Source: JAEYZM01 sp943372195 (GTDB lineage Bacteria; Bacteroidota; Bacteroidia; Sphingobacteriales; Sphingobacteriaceae). From it: DNA of 64,000 bases. Of the stretch, positions 27,649 through 36,483 are shown piece by piece. The position numbers were made by a program, and so were the translations under genes. Numbering within the stretch: position 1 is the stretch's first letter; the number at the start of each line of letters is the position of its first letter. Location: NCBI GenBank assembly GCA_943372195.1, contig CALRXS010000017.1, forward strand, positions 5,690-69,689. The letters run 5' to 3'. The notes under the pieces are model-generated. The model saw only the letters and a list, made by a program, of their open reading frames with translations, was not told where the DNA came from and did no database searches.

Positions 27649-28245
27649 TTATTGCCAATCGTTCAAATATTTTAAACTTAACAAATCATCAGTTTTAAAT
27701 TCTGAGTGACTTAATTTCGTTAACACCTGCTTATATAAACTTGCATGTTGCTTTAAATCTTCATCTGTTATACGATGACTACCATGTACAAAAAATGGTG
27801 GTAAATAAATCATATTGCACAAGGTTGCAGTACGCTGAAAAGGTCTTAAGAATTCATGAACTGTAAAGCCATGAAATCCTTCTTTTTGGTAAGATTCTTT
27901 CGGACCTCCAGAAGAAATGCAATTGAATATTATTTTGTCTTTTAATTGAGTACCATTCTTACCATATGCCCAGCCGTACTCAAATACTAAATCTATCCAC
28001 TGTTTCATGATAGGTGGCGCACTGTACCAATAAAATGGGTGCATCCAAACAATGATATCGTGTTCTGATAATAATTCTTGTTCTTTCTTTACATCAATAT
28101 TAAACTCAGGGTATTCTTCGTATAAATCATGAATGGTGACACCAGGTACAGACTTTATAGAATTAATTAAAGTCTGTTGAATTCTAGAATTCTCGTATCT
28201 AGGATGTGCAAATAATACCAATATGTTTTGAATAATATTCGCCAT
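27649..28245 (-). CDS. NAD(P)H-dependent flavodoxin-fold oxidoreductase (KefF-like)
   Basis: A 198-residue flavoprotein of the NQO/KefF/MdaB family. FAHPRYENSRIQQTL near 13-27 is the FMN-binding start, WMHPFYWYSAPPIMKQWIDLVFEYGWAYG near 67-95 is the family signature, and ISSGGP follows. KefF and KefG proteins bind and activate Kef potassium efflux systems. The gene is directly upstream of the KefC-like gene on the same strand, which supports such a partner role. A free quinone reductase is the alternative. Confidence 0.82.
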   Translation of the reverse strand: MANIIQNILVLFAHPRYENSRIQQTLINSIKSVPGVTIHDLYEEYPEFNIDVKKEQELLSEHDIIVWMHPFYWYSAPPIMKQWIDLVFEYGWAYGKNGTQLKDKIIFNCISSGGPKESYQKEGFHGFTVHEFLRPFQRTATLCNMIYLPPFFVHGSHRITDEDLKQHASLYKQVLTKLSHSEFKTDDLLSLKYLNDWQ

Positions 28246-28252
28246 ATATTTT

Positions 28253-28999
28253 TTATCTGTTTTTCATCTTCATGAACTTGCTTGCAAATACAAATTCTTC
28301 TACTTCTTTATTATTTGAATGATGTATCTCTTCGCTCGATCCTTCCCACCATTTTTCTCCTTGATGTAAGAATAATATATTATCACCTATCTCCATTACA
28401 GAGTTCATGTCGTGAGTGTTTACAACAGTAGTAATGTTGAACTCTTCAGTAATTTCTTTTATTAAGTTGTCGATGATGATAGATGTCTTCGGATCTAAGC
28501 CAGAATTGGGTTCATCACAAAATAAATATTTAGGTTGCATGGCAATTGCTCTTGCAATGCCTACACGTTTTTTCATACCGCCTGAGAGTTCAGCCGGACT
28601 TAACTTTTGAACATTATCGAGGTTTACTTTTTTTAGACAAAAATCTATTCGATCACGTTTTTCTGATAGCGACATCTCACTAAACATATTCAATGGAAAC
28701 ATTAAATTTTCTTCAACTGTCATAGAGTCAAACAAAGCAGAGCCTTGAAATAACATTCCGATTTCTTTACGAATCGGAATTTTTTCTTTGAAAGATAAAC
28801 TTGTAAACTCTCTACCATTATATAAAATCTCACCACTATCTACCTGATGCAATCCGACCATACATTTCAATAATGTTGTCTTACCAGAACCACTGCCACC
28901 AATAATTAAATTAGTAAAACCTGGTTTGAATTCTACAGAAATATCTTTCAATATTATTCTGCCATCAAATGATTTATATAAGTTCTTTATTTCTATCAT
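28253..28999 (-). CDS. mlaF: ABC transporter ATP-binding protein MlaF-like
   Basis: The ATPase of a lipid-transport (MCE/Mla) ABC system, about 248 residues from MIEIKNLYKSF. Walker A is GGSGSGKTT, the signature LSGGMKKRVGIARA, and Walker B CDEPNSGLDP. The start is set at 28999, where ATG overlaps the permease stop in TAATG; an upstream start would run inside mlaE. MlaFE complexes move phospholipids between inner membrane and periplasmic MCE proteins. No mlaD gene follows; the next gene is the KefF-like one. Confidence 0.87.
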   Translation of the reverse strand: MIEIKNLYKSFDGRIILKDISVEFKPGFTNLIIGGSGSGKTTLLKCMVGLHQVDSGEILYNGREFTSLSFKEKIPIRKEIGMLFQGSALFDSMTVEENLMFPLNMFSEMSLSEKRDRIDFCLKKVNLDNVQKLSPAELSGGMKKRVGIARAIAMQPKYLFCDEPNSGLDPKTSIIIDNLIKEITEEFNITTVVNTHDMNSVMEIGDNILFLHQGEKWWEGSSEEIHHSNNKEVEEFVFASKFMKMKNR

Positions 29000-29733
29000 T
29001 ACAACATTACTTGAGCGATTATATAATCGGCGAATAAAATTAATATACAACTATAAACTACAGCTTTGGTACTAGACCGACCTACTTCTAAGGCACCACC
29101 TACAGTGTAAAATCCTTGGTAAGCAGATACGGTAATCATTATGAAACTAAATACATAAGCTTTCACCAATGATACTACAACTATAAATGAATTCCAGTCT
29201 TTCATAATACCACCAATATATTCTTGTGGGGTAATTACACCTGATAATGTACCGGCTACGTATCCTCCGAATAAACTCAAACCAATTGAAATTACGATCA
29301 GCATAGGTATTACAAACAAGCCACCAATTAATTTCGGAAATATTAAATAGCCTGGTGAGTTAACACCCATAATTTCAAGTGCATCAATTTGTTCAGTTAC
29401 TCTCATCGTTCCAATTTGTGAAGCAATGTTTGAACCTAATCGGCCTGAGAGAACGAGCATAGTGATCGACGGACTAAATTCTAATATAGTAGAGTCTCTG
29501 GTGATTTGTCCGATTACTTCTCGAGGTATTATAGCACTAACTAATTGAAATGCAGTTTGAACGCAAGTTACAGCACCTAGAAATAAAGAAATGATGATTA
29601 CTATACCTAATGAACCAATACCCATTACGTTCATCTCTCTAAATGTTTCTTTCCAATATACAGAACCCTTCTCTGGTCTAGAGAAAACACTTCTTAAGAG
29701 TAAAATATATCGACCTAAATGAAATAAAAACAT
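28999..29733 (-). CDS. mlaE: ABC transporter permease MlaE-like
   Basis: A 244-residue integral membrane protein of the MlaE/YrbE family. Hydrophobic segments include GIVIIISLFLGAVTCVQTAFQL and the conserved ITMLVLSGRLGSNIASQIGTMRVTEQIDALEIMGVNS. The C-terminal region is LVKAYVFSFIMITVSAYQGF. It is coupled to mlaF by a 1-base overlap. The divergent SDR gene starts 47 bases away across an AT-rich spacer containing a perfect 14-bp palindrome ATATTTATAAATAT. Confidence 0.9.
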   Translation of the reverse strand: MFLFHLGRYILLLRSVFSRPEKGSVYWKETFREMNVMGIGSLGIVIIISLFLGAVTCVQTAFQLVSAIIPREVIGQITRDSTILEFSPSITMLVLSGRLGSNIASQIGTMRVTEQIDALEIMGVNSPGYLIFPKLIGGLFVIPMLIVISIGLSLFGGYVAGTLSGVITPQEYIGGIMKDWNSFIVVVSLVKAYVFSFIMITVSAYQGFYTVGGALEVGRSSTKAVVYSCILILFADYIIAQVML

Positions 29734-29780
29734 ATTTATAAATATATATTCGTAAAAGTAATAATTTAGTGGCTATAAAT

Positions 29781-30494
29781 ATGAAAAAGAATAATAAATG
29801 CGTGTTAATCACTGGCTCTACCAAAGGTATGGGTAATGCCATTGCAAGAAAATTTGCTTCTAATTCTCATGATTTAATTTTGATCGCTAGATCTGACAAA
29901 GATTTACAAGAACAAAAAAAATCGTTAAACGAAGATTTTGACATCAATGTGCATTGTATCAGTGCTGATTTATCAGAGAAAAAACAAATTGCAAAAATTG
30001 CAGATACTTTAAGAGAACTAAATATAGTGCCACATATATTAGTGAACAACTTAGGAGTTTATCAAATGTCTACCATAATTGATGAAGATGATAACACTAT
30101 GGAGAAAATAATGAATCTTAATTATTACCCAGGTTATTATCTTACGAAAGCCTTGTTGCCAATGATGATGGAGAGAGACTCTGGACATATCTTTAGTATT
30201 TGTTCTTTTGCCAACATCCATCCGGTTAAAGAAGCTTTCGCTTATTCAGTAAGTAAATATGCGGTGTATGGTTTTATCAAAACACTTAGAGAAACTTTGT
30301 TGAATACAAATATTAAAACGACTGCTGTGATACCTGGTTCTACTTTAACTACTTCATGGGAAGGTACTAGCATTAGTGAAGAAAGATTTATTCTAGTGGA
30401 AGATATTGCGGAAACTATTTATGTTGCTTCAAACCTTTCAAAAGGGGCTTGTTTAGAAGAAGTAATCATCCGCCCACAACACGGTCAAGTTTAA
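29781..30494 (+). CDS. Short-chain dehydrogenase/reductase
   Basis: A classical SDR of 237 residues from the ATG at 29781; a GTG 12 bases earlier is an alternative start. The cofactor loop TGSTKGMGNAIA is near residues 10-21, NNLG is near 88, and the catalytic YSVSK (Tyr-x3-Lys) is near 153-157. A serine upstream lies in SICSF. The substrate cannot be predicted. It is monocistronic and divergent from mlaEF. Confidence 0.88.
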   Translation: MKKNNKCVLITGSTKGMGNAIARKFASNSHDLILIARSDKDLQEQKKSLNEDFDINVHCISADLSEKKQIAKIADTLRELNIVPHILVNNLGVYQMSTIIDEDDNTMEKIMNLNYYPGYYLTKALLPMMMERDSGHIFSICSFANIHPVKEAFAYSVSKYAVYGFIKTLRETLLNTNIKTTAVIPGSTLTTSWEGTSISEERFILVEDIAETIYVASNLSKGACLEEVIIRPQHGQV

Positions 30495-30600
30495 TAACCA
30501 CCGAAACTCTTCATTCGTCGGTTAATTTTCTGCGTTCGTCGGCTGTCTATTGAGTAGCTGTCATTTTCCTTGAATCTTTGATCATAAATTATTTAAAAAA

Positions 30601-31050
30601 ATGGCAAAAGAACTTTATAGAGACAAGCAAAGAGCATCAATAGGTGGTGTTTGCTCAGGATTATCAGATTACTTCAATATTGACGTTACTTTAGTACGTG
30701 CTTTATTCTTAGTAGCATTATTCGGATTTGGATCGGGTGTTTTACTCTACATCATTTTGTGGGCAGTAATTCCAGAGAAAAAAGATTACATCTATTCTGA
30801 ACCAGTAGATTATACTGTCAATGAAGAAGGCAAAGCTGAACCTAATAAACGCCCGTTTAAAATCAAGAAAGAAAATGAGAGTGTAATCGGCGGATTAATC
30901 TTAATTACTTTAGGGGTGATTTTTTTAGCAGATGAATTCGTTCCTTGGTTTGACTTCGGGAAATTATGGCCATTAATTTTAGTTGCTGTTGGCGCTGGAG
31001 TATTATGGAATCAAAGTAAAAAAAATAAATCAGAAGACACTAATTCTTAA
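30601..31050 (+). CDS. PspC domain membrane protein
   Basis: 149 residues. An N-terminal PspC domain (RASIGGVCSGLSDYFNIDVTLVRALFLVALFGFGSGVLLYIILWAVIP, split here only for description) spans about 10-58 with one membrane helix. Two further hydrophobic stretches follow (SVIGGLILITLGVIFLADEF and LWPLILVAVGAGVLW) in the LiaI/DUF5668-like pattern. PspC proteins take part in membrane-stress responses. The gene is 4 bases before a related membrane protein gene. Confidence 0.85.
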   Translation: MAKELYRDKQRASIGGVCSGLSDYFNIDVTLVRALFLVALFGFGSGVLLYIILWAVIPEKKDYIYSEPVDYTVNEEGKAEPNKRPFKIKKENESVIGGLILITLGVIFLADEFVPWFDFGKLWPLILVAVGAGVLWNQSKKNKSEDTNS

Positions 31051-31054
31051 TCAT

Positions 31055-31999
31055 ATGAAATCAAGTAAAACAATATGGGGAATTAGCCTCATCTCAATAG
31101 GTATACTATTAGTATTAAATAATTTGAATCTTGTTGACTTCGGATTTAATTGGCATCGTTTCGGGAATTTTTGGCCATTGATTTTGATAGCTATCGGATT
31201 AACTAGTTTAACGAAATCAGCAAAAATAAATCCCTGGATCAGCAATAGTTTATTAGCATTAGTTATCAGTATCTTTTTATACAATACCATTGAAATTGGA
31301 GACCATAATAAAGAATCTTTTTCTTGGTCTAATAATAGAGATAGAGATGAAAAAGCTTCTGATCAAAACTTCACATTGCCCTTAGATTCAGGCATTAGCA
31401 CAGCTACATTAGAATTAAATGGTGGTGCATCTGAGTTTAGAATTTCTGATACGACTGCTAGTTTAATCGACGCTAAATCACATTTAAATGTTGGAGAATA
31501 TACACTAGAAAAAGTCAACGAAGGAAATAATGAAATCATTAAGTTGATGTTAAATGATGATAAAGAAGTCAAAGGTAAATTTGATTTTGATGATAGTCAT
31601 TGGGATAGTTATGTAGATGTAAAATTGAATCCAGAAGTTTTATGGAACTTCAAATTTCAGTTAGGTGCAGGTGATGTTGATTTTGACTTTAGTAAATTTA
31701 AAGTAAGTTCTATTGATATGGATGCTGGTGCAGCTTCAGTTGATATGAAGTTATCATCTTTAGCACCTTCAACAGATATTAAAATTGACGCAGGTGCAAC
31801 CGATATAAAAATATTTATACCCAAAGATGCGAAATGTACATTGAAGTTAAATACGGTATTGTCATCTAAAGAATTTATAGGTTTCATTGATAAAGGTGAT
31901 GGTACTTATGAGTCAGAGAACTTCGCTGAAAGCAAGGGTAACTTAATTACTATTAGCTTAGATGCTGGTGTTTCAAACGTCGAAATCAAGAGATATTAA
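31055..31999 (+). CDS. LiaI/LiaF-like membrane protein with beta-rich C-terminal domain
   Basis: 314 residues from MKSSKTIWGISLIS at 31055, which directly follows the PspC gene; an upstream start would lie inside that gene. The N-terminal region has three hydrophobic segments (ISLISIGILLVLNN, FWPLILIAIGLTSL, NSLLALVISIFLYN) matching the LiaF-type transmembrane domain. The rest is a repetitive beta-rich domain (LELNGGASEFRI, FQLGAGDVDFDFS, IDAGATDIKIFIP, SLDAGVSNVEI), probably a beta-helix as in LiaF C-terminal or adhesin-like domains. It probably works with the PspC protein in sensing envelope stress. Confidence 0.8.
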   Translation: MKSSKTIWGISLISIGILLVLNNLNLVDFGFNWHRFGNFWPLILIAIGLTSLTKSAKINPWISNSLLALVISIFLYNTIEIGDHNKESFSWSNNRDRDEKASDQNFTLPLDSGISTATLELNGGASEFRISDTTASLIDAKSHLNVGEYTLEKVNEGNNEIIKLMLNDDKEVKGKFDFDDSHWDSYVDVKLNPEVLWNFKFQLGAGDVDFDFSKFKVSSIDMDAGAASVDMKLSSLAPSTDIKIDAGATDIKIFIPKDAKCTLKLNTVLSSKEFIGFIDKGDGTYESENFAESKGNLITISLDAGVSNVEIKRY

Positions 32000-32024
32000 G
32001 CGATATTGATATATTAAATGCTTG

Positions 32025-32057
32025 AAGGTCGGGAATTTCTAATTCTCGGCCTTTTTT
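32025..32057 (+). terminator. Terminator after the PspC/LiaF-like genes
   Basis: AAGGTCGGGAAT and ATTCTCGGCCTT form a 12-pair stem with two G-T wobbles and a 5-base loop, followed by a T-run. Confidence 0.88.
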
Positions 32058-32084
32058 ATTAAAACTCCAATCTAATTTTTTTGT

Positions 32085-32092
32085 TATTTTTG
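32085..32092 (+). promoter_or_regulatory. Candidate -7 element of ispG
   Basis: TATTTTTG matches TAnnTTTG and lies 15 bases before the ATG at 32108. Because transcription would start near 32098, an upstream TTG at 32081 cannot be the start codon if this promoter is used. No TTTG lies at the expected -33 spacing. Confidence 0.45.
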
Positions 32093-32107
32093 GTACAAAT
32101 CAATTCC

Positions 32108-34090
32108 ATGGCAGTCAGACAATCAGCAGATATAATAGCAGAGTTAAAAGGAAAGTATTCTAAATCACTTAATCATTATAAACGTTTCCCTACTAGAGAG
32201 GTAACTATTGGTGATATACCTATGGGTGCGCATCATCCGATTAGAATTCAATCGATGACCACTACTGATACTATGAATACCATAGCAACTGTAGAGCAAA
32301 CCATCAGAATGGTAGAGTCTGGTTGTGATTATGTTCGTATCACTGCTCCAAGCATGAATGAAGCGAATAACCTTCAAGCCATTAAAGATGAGTTGAGAAA
32401 AAGAGGATATAATGTTCCTCTTGTTGCTGACATCCATTTCACCCCGAATGCAGCAGAAGCTGCGGCTCGCATCGTAGAAAAGGTGAGGGTGAACCCTGGT
32501 AATTATGTCGATAAAAAGAAATTCGAACAAATAGATTATAGCGCTTTTGAATACGAAGCTGAATTAGAACGTATTCGTAAAAAGTTTGAGCCACTAGTTA
32601 AAATTTGCAAAGAGTATGGCACTGCTATGAGAATAGGTACTAACCACGGATCTCTTTCTGATAGAATTATGAGCTGGTACGGTGATACTCCTCTCGGCAT
32701 GGTGGAGTCGGCTATGGAATTTATTAGAATGTGCGAATCGATGAACTACTACAACCTAGTTGTTTCTATGAAATCGAGTAATGCACAAGTAATGGTTCAA
32801 GCCTATAGAATGTTGGTAGAAGCGATGCAATTAGAAGGAATGAACTACCCACTACATCTAGGTGTTACTGAAGCGGGTGATGGTGAAGACGGAAGAATAA
32901 AATCAGCAGTAGGAATAGGTACTTTGTTAGAAGACGGATTAGGAGATACCATTCGAGTATCATTAACTGAAGACCCTGAGTTCGAAGCGCCCGTTGCTAA
33001 AGCTCTTGCTGATCGTTACATCAATCGTAAATCAGATTTTAAAGAAGAGGAAAAATATTACATCCCCTCTTCTCATAACCCATATGAACACAATAGAAGA
33101 AAGACTAATGATTTACAATTATTAGGTGATCATCATGTACCTGTTGTTATTGCTGATTTATCGAATATAAAATTAAATGAGCCTCTTCAATTATCACAAA
33201 TCGGTTATGCATATTCTGCATTACTCGATAAATATAATTTAACAGATTTAGCTGCCGACATTGCTTATGTAGGTGATCAAATTCCTGAATATAGTTTCCC
33301 TGGTAATTTAAAATTATTGATTAATTACAAAACTTGGTTAAATCATCAAAGCCTTGAAAATACTATACCTTTCATAGCTTATAATGATTTATCAGATGCA
33401 AAGATTGATGCGAATAGCTTTGTGTTTATTCATGTTTCTTCGGATGATGCAAGCAATTTAGATTATCAATTAATCAATAAATTTTCTAAAGCTGTTTTAG
33501 TTGTAGAAACAAATAAGGAACATGCAATGCCTAACATTCGCGCGTTCTTCTTTAACTTATTAGAGAATAATATTTCATTACCTGTTATCATCAAAAGAAA
33601 TTATAAAAATTTATCTCTTGATGAATTGCAACTTTATGCTGCTACTGATTTTGGAGCTTTGTTGGTCGACGGATTTGGAGATGGAATTTGGCTGAGTGCT
33701 GATAAAGAAATTTCTTTACGCGTGATTAATTCTATCTCTTTCGGAATTCTTCAAGCTAGTAGAACTAGAATCTCTAAAACTGAATATATTTCTTGCCCAT
33801 CATGCGGACGAACACTTTTTGATTTACAAGAAACTACACAAATGATACGTTCTAGGACTGATCATTTGAAAGGTATTAAAATTGGTATCATGGGCTGTAT
33901 TGTCAACGGTCCGGGCGAAATGGCCGACGCCGACTATGGTTATGTTGGTACTGGTCCGGGTAAAATCACCCTCTACCGCGGTAAAGAAGTAGTACGAAAA
34001 AATGTAAATACTGAGAACGCAGTTGATCAATTAATCGAGTTAATTTCTGAAGATGGTAACTGGATCGATAAAGATTTAATTGAGAATTAA
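32108..34090 (+). CDS. ispG: 4-hydroxy-3-methylbut-2-enyl-diphosphate synthase IspG, long form
   Basis: About 660 residues. It converts MEcPP to HMBPP in the MEP isoprenoid pathway. The N-terminal TIM barrel holds IGDIPMGAHHPIRIQSMTTTDT and VRVNPGNY. The C-terminal 4Fe-4S domain has CPSCGRTLFDL and IGIMGCIVNGPGEM with the cluster cysteines. Bacterial IspG is usually about 370 residues. The roughly 270-residue insert between the domains is the known long version of Bacteroidota, Chlamydiae and plastids. The start at 32108 (MAVRQSADII) is favoured by the promoter position. Confidence 0.95.
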   Translation: MAVRQSADIIAELKGKYSKSLNHYKRFPTREVTIGDIPMGAHHPIRIQSMTTTDTMNTIATVEQTIRMVESGCDYVRITAPSMNEANNLQAIKDELRKRGYNVPLVADIHFTPNAAEAAARIVEKVRVNPGNYVDKKKFEQIDYSAFEYEAELERIRKKFEPLVKICKEYGTAMRIGTNHGSLSDRIMSWYGDTPLGMVESAMEFIRMCESMNYYNLVVSMKSSNAQVMVQAYRMLVEAMQLEGMNYPLHLGVTEAGDGEDGRIKSAVGIGTLLEDGLGDTIRVSLTEDPEFEAPVAKALADRYINRKSDFKEEEKYYIPSSHNPYEHNRRKTNDLQLLGDHHVPVVIADLSNIKLNEPLQLSQIGYAYSALLDKYNLTDLAADIAYVGDQIPEYSFPGNLKLLINYKTWLNHQSLENTIPFIAYNDLSDAKIDANSFVFIHVSSDDASNLDYQLINKFSKAVLVVETNKEHAMPNIRAFFFNLLENNISLPVIIKRNYKNLSLDELQLYAATDFGALLVDGFGDGIWLSADKEISLRVINSISFGILQASRTRISKTEYISCPSCGRTLFDLQETTQMIRSRTDHLKGIKIGIMGCIVNGPGEMADADYGYVGTGPGKITLYRGKEVVRKNVNTENAVDQLIELISEDGNWIDKDLIEN

Positions 34091-34163
34091 TATTTACTTA
34101 GTGTACTTTTTACAATTATTAAATAACAATTACTATATTTAGGTGTTATTACAATAAAAACTT

Positions 34164-35147
34164 ATGTCAAGTCCGATTAAATCTATTGCAGTTATGACCT
34201 CTGGTGGTGATTCACCGGGTATGAACGCAGCTATACGTGCGGTTGTTAGAGCTGGTATTTCAAATGGTGTTAAAGTGTACGGAATCAAAAGAGGTTACGA
34301 GGGGATGATTGAAGGTGATATTATTCCTATGCAGTCGAACTCAGTGAGTAATATTATTCAAAGAGGTGGAACCATACTCAAATCAGCAAGAAGTGACAGA
34401 TTCAGAACAGTAGAAGGTAGAAAGCAAGCATACAATCAATTAGTTGCAAATAACATTGATGCCGTTGTAGCAATTGGTGGTGACGGTACTTTTAGTGGTG
34501 CGCTACAATTTAACAAAGAACATGATATCCCTTTCATCGGTATACCAGGTACAATCGATTGTGATTTATATGGTACCGATTATACACTTGGCTTCGACAC
34601 TGCAGTAAATACAGTGGTTGACGCCATCGACAGAATTCGTGATACTGCCGATTCACACGATCGATTATTTTTCGTAGAAGTAATGGGTAGAGATGCAGGC
34701 TATATTGCTTTATATTCAGGTATTGCGGGTGGTGCAGAAGCTATTCTAATTCCAGAATCTAAAACTGATGAACTTTCTTTAATGAAAACATTAGAAAAAG
34801 GATGGGAGCGTAATAAGTCTTCGATGATCGTTGTCGTTGCCGAAGGTGATGAACAAGGTGGAGCTTATCAAATTGCTGAAAAAGTAAAAACGAAATTCAA
34901 TAATTACGATATCAGAGTCAGCGTACTGGGGCATATACAACGCGGCGGAAGTCCGTCTTGCTTCGACCGTGTACTCGGTAGCAGAATGGGTGTTGCAGCT
35001 GTAGAAGCTTTATTAGCTGGTAGAGTGCAAATTATGATAGGTGTTGTGAATAACCACATCCATTATACATCCTTAGAAAAAGCTGTTAAGCATAACCAAG
35101 ACATTGACATGAATCTCTTGAAATTAGGAGAGATTTTATCGTCCTAA
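34164..35147 (+). CDS. pfkA: ATP-dependent 6-phosphofructokinase
   Basis: A 327-residue glycolytic kinase. TSGGDSPGMNAAIRAVVR is at about 12-29, the nucleotide loop GGDGTFSG near 110, and the catalytic GTIDCDLYGTD near 131. GHIQRGGSP lies near 255. GGDG (not GGDD) argues for ATP rather than pyrophosphate as phosphate donor. The usual GTIDND reads GTIDCD, keeping both aspartates. The gene is monocistronic with a 73-base upstream gap that includes TATATTTA, near the -7 consensus. Confidence 0.94.
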   Translation: MSSPIKSIAVMTSGGDSPGMNAAIRAVVRAGISNGVKVYGIKRGYEGMIEGDIIPMQSNSVSNIIQRGGTILKSARSDRFRTVEGRKQAYNQLVANNIDAVVAIGGDGTFSGALQFNKEHDIPFIGIPGTIDCDLYGTDYTLGFDTAVNTVVDAIDRIRDTADSHDRLFFVEVMGRDAGYIALYSGIAGGAEAILIPESKTDELSLMKTLEKGWERNKSSMIVVVAEGDEQGGAYQIAEKVKTKFNNYDIRVSVLGHIQRGGSPSCFDRVLGSRMGVAAVEALLAGRVQIMIGVVNNHIHYTSLEKAVKHNQDIDMNLLKLGEILSS

Positions 35148-35253
35148 TTTAAGCTTTATTTATAATCCGTCTAAATAATTGCTCTGACAATCAGATGACA
35201 GATTTAGAGTTTTCATACCCTTAATTTGTATATCGAAAAAAGACGCAGAGGGC

Positions 35254-36471
35254 TTGAAAAATCTAAAGGTTATCGCATTTACACACAAGAACTTAGACTT
35301 AAAAGAGTTAGGTAAATTGGTGCTTTCAAAAGAAGACAGAGAAGCAATTCTTACTTCTTTGAAAAATGAATTAGCCATTAAAGAACTTTTTTACATTGGA
35401 ACTTGCAATCGAGTAGAACTTGTATTTACATCTGAACACGAAATCAACGATAAATTTGTAGAAAGAGTTTTGCACCATTTATCGAATGGTAATAATCTCG
35501 AAATTGACTATTTCTTAAGTCAAGTTGCTATCTACAACGACGAAGCAGCTCTTAATCATTTAATGCGTGTCTCTAGTTCATTAGAATCATTGGTAGTAGG
35601 TGAAAAAGAAATTTTAGCTCAAGTACGCCAATCTTATGATGAGTGTAGAGCTTTCGGCTTCACAGGCGATTTCTTAAGATTATGCATGAGTCGAGTTGTT
35701 AAAACTGCTAAAGAAATTTATACCAATACTAAGATTTCAGAGAAACCCATTTCGGTGGTATCTATTGCCTACCGTATGTTGCGTGAATTAGCAATCAACG
35801 ATAAAACCAGATTTTTAATCATAGGTGCAGGTGAAACGAATCAATTATTTGCCAAATACCTAAAGAAACATAAGCATAATAACTTCACCGTTTTCAATAG
35901 AACTTTAGCGAAAGCTGAGTTATTAGCTCAAGAATTAGATGGTAGAGCTTTACCACTTGAAAAGTTAAAATCATTTAACGAAGGCTTTGATGTGATCATC
36001 ACTTGTACTGGTTCAACAGATCCAATCATTACGCCAGAAATATACAATTCATTGCTAAATGCAGAGACTGATAAAAAAGTCATTTTAGATTTAGCAATTC
36101 CGAATGACACTCACGAAGATGTTTTGAAAAATAATTTACATTTCATCAACATCGAAAGTATTCAAGAAACTATCAAGAAAAATATCGACGATCGCTATGC
36201 TGAATTATGCTCAGCTGAACAAATCATCGAAGAGAACTTAGAAGAGTTTAGACCACTAGTACGCCAAAGAAAAATCGAATTGGCGATGCAAGAAGTCCCA
36301 CAGAAAATAAAAGAAATTAGAAATACCGCTATTCAGTACGTATTTGCCGATGATATTCAATCTTTAGACGAGCAATCGAAAGAAGTATTAGAAAAAGTGC
36401 TAAATTATATGGAGAAGAAATATATTAGCATACCAATGGTGATGGCTAAAGACATCCTCATAAAAGAATAG
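35254..36471 (+). CDS. hemA: Glutamyl-tRNA reductase
   Basis: A 405-residue enzyme that reduces glutamyl-tRNA(Glu) to glutamate-1-semialdehyde, the first step of C5-pathway tetrapyrrole synthesis. The catalytic Cys51 lies in YIGTCNRVEL. SSLESLVVGEKEILAQVRQSY precedes the NADPH-binding domain (FLIIGAGETNQLFAKYL), and the helical dimerisation domain is C-terminal. The start codon appears to be TTG at 35254 (MKNLKVIAFTHKNLD); no in-frame ATG fits. It heads hemA-hemCD-hemB-hemL. Confidence 0.94.
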   Translation: MKNLKVIAFTHKNLDLKELGKLVLSKEDREAILTSLKNELAIKELFYIGTCNRVELVFTSEHEINDKFVERVLHHLSNGNNLEIDYFLSQVAIYNDEAALNHLMRVSSSLESLVVGEKEILAQVRQSYDECRAFGFTGDFLRLCMSRVVKTAKEIYTNTKISEKPISVVSIAYRMLRELAINDKTRFLIIGAGETNQLFAKYLKKHKHNNFTVFNRTLAKAELLAQELDGRALPLEKLKSFNEGFDVIITCTGSTDPIITPEIYNSLLNAETDKKVILDLAIPNDTHEDVLKNNLHFINIESIQETIKKNIDDRYAELCSAEQIIEENLEEFRPLVRQRKIELAMQEVPQKIKEIRNTAIQYVFADDIQSLDEQSKEVLEKVLNYMEKKYISIPMVMAKDILIKE

Positions 36472-36483
36472 CTTCATATAAGA

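Noticed and set aside
32165..32530. 121-codon open frame antisense to ispG
   Set aside because: It lies wholly inside the strongly conserved TIM-barrel part of ispG and has Ser/His/Cys-rich shadow composition.
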